DNA of 64,000 nucleotides from Nageia nagi (lineage: Eukaryota > Pinophyta). Within the stretch, counting starts at the first letter, position 1. Each line of letters opens with the position of its first letter. Below the pieces are notes generated by a model that was not told where the DNA came from, searched no databases, and saw only the letters and a list, made by a program, of their open reading frames with translations. Of this stretch, positions 61,440 to 64,000 are shown one piece after another. The DNA is taken from the NCBI GenBank assembly GCA_050084985.1, contig JBITNC010000001.1, positions 112,592,001 through 112,656,000 of the forward strand, read 5' to 3'. A program made the translations under genes and the position numbers.

Positions 61440-62280
61440 TGACATGTTTGATGAAGACTCAAAATAACTCTTATAAGCTTTTGGGATGAGTTCTTCTTGA
61501 AATTGGGATCCAAAGAGAAATTGATTGCCAAATTATTCCCAAGAAATTTAAAAGGTGATGCCAACCAATGGTTCTATAACTTACCATAGGGAACCATAGA
61601 TTCATTCAAATCACTAGTAAAAGCACTCATCAATCAATATACACATAATATCAAGGAGAAAAGTATTATTATAGAGTTGTATGCCTTTCGCTAAGGGTCC
61701 AATGAAACCCTAGAGAAATAAATTCTAAGATTCAAAAAGATATGGTAATCCATTCTTATAAAATTAGATGAAGCTAAAATTTATGGTATTTTTGTTGATT
61801 CCATTCTTCTAGTTATTAAGTAACATGCTCTTGATTATATTGAGATGTATTTAACAATAATGAAAATAAGATTATTATCAAAAGAGAAAGTTTTGATATA
61901 GCTTGGATCACTCAAGTATATAACTACCACATATAATAAAGATAACAAAAAGCCATATGCTAGAAAGGAAGAAAAGGACATGAACATGGTTGGAAAACTT
62001 GCTCTCACTAGATATGCTACAATAAGAAATCATGCATTCACACTTCCTATTTAGCTACGACTTATTTTGTAGGGTCTTGTCAAAAAGTTCTTCTTGAAGC
62101 TAGTTGATAGAAAAGTTGATAATTATAGTGTGTCATTTGGTGATTCAAATGCTTATTGTACTTATCATCAAAGAAGGGTATATTCTATAAACAAATACAA
62201 GTCTCTTGAAGCATCCATATTATATCAAGCATTGTATAAGGAAAATACAAAATCAATGAAAATGTTTCACATCTAGATCA
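61440..62280 (+). pseudogene. Ty3/Gypsy gag relic
   Basis: The plus-strand frame reads WDEFFLKLGSKEKLIAKLFP with a stop-and-shift, then NLKGDANQWFYNLP, GTIDSFKSLVKALINQY, EKSIIIELYAFR and ETLEK, the plant Gypsy Gag core. The end, at 62094-62276, has NAYCTYHQRRVYSINKYKSLE, the Cys/His-type Gag C-terminus (C.YH...GH....C..L with Gly and later Cys lost). Stops are frequent. No protease or RT follows before the LTR at 62497. Confidence 0.8.
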
Positions 62281-62496
62281 AGTAATCAATACTATATATC
62301 CTAATCCTCAAGCTTATAACATGATACAAAAATTAAAGATTACTCATGCTAAAATTAGTTTATGATCTCATTAGTAAATCCAAAAAAAATAGAGAGGTCC
62401 TATATGAGTTGTTCAAAAAGAAAAATATTCCCAAAAATATTTTTGTTGTGTTATTTAAAAAAAAAAATAACCCATTAAATAGTATGATGTAATTTT

Positions 62497-63083
62497 TGTT
62501 AGAATTATAATGTTATTTAGGGCATTATATAATTAATATGCTTAGCATATTAATAATCACCTAAATTTGGTTATTAGGTGATAATGAGGTTCATCCATGG
62601 TGGGTGGAATAGTATTCTCCACCCAACTTAAAATAATATTGTTAGGTACAATAGTGTTTCCACTAACAATTAAATGTAATTCTATATTGTAACTTAGGGT
62701 TAACTAACGTATTGTGGTTAGGTTAGTTAACTACCTAAGGTTAGTTTTGAGTCCTATAAAAGGAGCTTATTTTGTAAAGATTTGTAAAGGAGATGAAGAT
62801 GGGAAGTTGTTAGTATAGATCTTAGTTAGTAAGGTCTTAAGCATGTAAGCTATGCTTCATGCTAAGGAGAGTCATGGTTGATATCCATATTAGTGTACAT
62901 TGTTTGAGAGTATAGTGAAAAGGAGATCTAAAGTGGAGTACTCCATGTGATAGAGGAACCACTATACATCTTGTGTTACTATGTGAGAATGTTTCTTAAA
63001 TTCTTAATTTAGAATGATTGATTACTATATTTGATGAAGGTCCTACAAGTGTATTTGGGTTATGGAATCCTTCAATTCCATCA
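62497..63083 (+). mobile_element. LTR of an element extending beyond the window
   Basis: TG..CA ends (TGTTAGAATT ... ATTCCATCA) enclose 587 bases directly before a primer site. The TATA box is TATAAAAGG at 62755-62763, about 320 bases before the LTR end, and the signal-rich R region follows. The TATA box and primer site are intact, so this LTR is among the better preserved pieces here; the internal region runs to the window end. Confidence 0.8.
62755..62763 (+). promoter_or_regulatory. LTR TATA box
   Basis: TATAAAAGG in the U3 of the LTR, a strong match to the plant consensus. Transcription would start about 30 bases downstream. Confidence 0.75.
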
Positions 63084-63085
63084 AA

Positions 63086-63097
63086 TGGTATCAAAGC
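63086..63097 (+). promoter_or_regulatory. Primer-binding site for initiator tRNA-Met
   Basis: TGGTATCAAAGC differs at one base from the usual TGGTATCAGAGC. It lies two bases after the LTR end. Confidence 0.85.
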
Positions 63098-64000
63098 ATC
63101 TTTGTGGGATCTTCTCCAAACTTCAACTTGGAAATTTGAGGTAACTCACCTCAAATTAAGGTATATCTAAAATCTTATCTTATTTCATTTTTTTCTTGAA
63201 ACTATATCTACCATATTATTTGTATGGTTAGATTAAAATCTTTGGTAGATCTAAGTTTAAGGTTTGAGTTCAATCTTAATTAAACTATTATTTTTTAAAG
63301 TTAAAACATTAGATCTGTTATTATTTTGATACATCTTGATAATAATGATCTATACTAATGATAAAACATTTATTTATGTTAGATTAATGGTGCTAATATC
63401 TAACATTTTATGATAATTATCATAATAGAAGTATAAATTTGCAATAATATTTATAAAATTTATTTGATTTGGAACTTTCATATTTTGGTATGTGCCCATC
63501 TTGAGATGTTGTAAGAACTAATTTAAAAATAAGTATATGATTTTTATAAGTCTTAAAGTTTCCTTTTCAATATGGTGTCCTTTTCTATGCTAGTGTTGAA
63601 ATAATCTTTTTGGGTTTCTAGAAATTTGTTTTAATCCTCCTAATGGAACATCAATATGTAGTTGTAATATAATGATTACATTGTGCATTAAAGGTGTTGC
63701 ATCAGTTAGGATGCTCTTCAAATTTTCTTTCAAAGTGAATCCCTTGGCAATGAAACTCACTTGTGGGCTATCTTCCATAGTCACTTTGTTAAGGTGTAAT
63801 GTCTACCATGATAGGATGGGCTGCATTGGAAACAAATGTTTAGAACTTTCATTCTATGTAGGAAGGGGTTCACCAAATAATATCACCATCATACATCACT
63901 CATGGCCATCCTTTCCTACCCAACCAAAGTAGTATATCTCACCTATCCCATTCTTATGATTATGCTCAATGATTCTATTCCAAATAGGGATTCCCAAATG
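63098..64000 (+). mobile_element. Internal leader of the LTR element, no ORF identified
   Basis: This is sequence following the primer site. The plus ORF 63672-63932 and minus ORF 63590-63784 overlap and show no motif. The coding part would lie beyond 64000 if the element is complete. Confidence 0.4.

Overview
This window looks like intergenic and intronic DNA from a very large, AT-rich, repeat-laden plant nuclear genome; a gymnosperm-like genome is my best guess, not a firm call. The reasons are plant-type Ty3/Gypsy and Ty1/Copia relics, LINE ORF2 relics, plant retroelement primer-binding sites (initiator tRNA-Met and tRNA-Trp), a tRNA-derived SINE, nuclear introns with GT..AG borders, and the absence of any long intact ORF. 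There are no bacterial operons, CRISPR arrays or phage genes.

Layout. 1-2 kb: the 5' end of a minus-strand LTR element (LTR, tRNA-Trp primer site, leader ORF). 2-5 kb: AT-rich DNA with a 40-bp tandem repeat and a minus-strand SINE with target-site duplications. 5.4-6.8 kb: short exon-like blocks with good splice borders from a gene I cannot identify. 10.2-13.1 kb: a truncated minus-strand Gypsy element. 14.1-23.9 kb: scattered, broken exons of a ubiquitin-activating enzyme E1 gene, whose introns hold an unknown coiled-coil ORF relic (15.8-17.1 kb), an LTR-like block, and a block with eleven copies of a hairpin-forming repeat (20.7-21.9 kb). 24.5-24.9 kb: two more unidentified exon-like blocks and a recent 55-bp duplication.

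25-36 kb: AT-rich DNA with a 2-kb purine-only satellite (26.5-28.6 kb), a second purine block (33.2-33.7 kb) abutting a 5'-truncated minus-strand LINE, an exact-period 111-bp tandem repeat (34.4-35.0 kb) and a TC microsatellite. 37-44 kb: a plus-strand Copia gag/protease fragment, then a long decayed Gypsy element (gag, protease, an extra RNase H ahead of the reverse transcriptase, RT, RNase H, integrase tail). 46-50.6 kb: a 48-bp degenerate repeat, an unknown ORF, a minus-strand Copia integrase and a plus-strand Gypsy integrase tail. 54.4-56.1 kb: a plus-strand LINE 3' half interrupted by a 50-bp minisatellite. 61.4-62.3 kb: a Gypsy gag relic. 62.5 kb to the end: a well-preserved LTR with TATA box and primer site, whose element runs out of the window.

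Nothing here looks like an intact expressed protein gene. The parts do not form a pathway; they are layers of insertions into a decayed gene region. The most noteworthy observations are the hairpin repeat array with paired arm changes, the recurrent Asp-to-Asn loss of catalytic residues in separate elements, the E1 relic that keeps its catalytic cysteine signature, and the internally duplicated unknown ORF.
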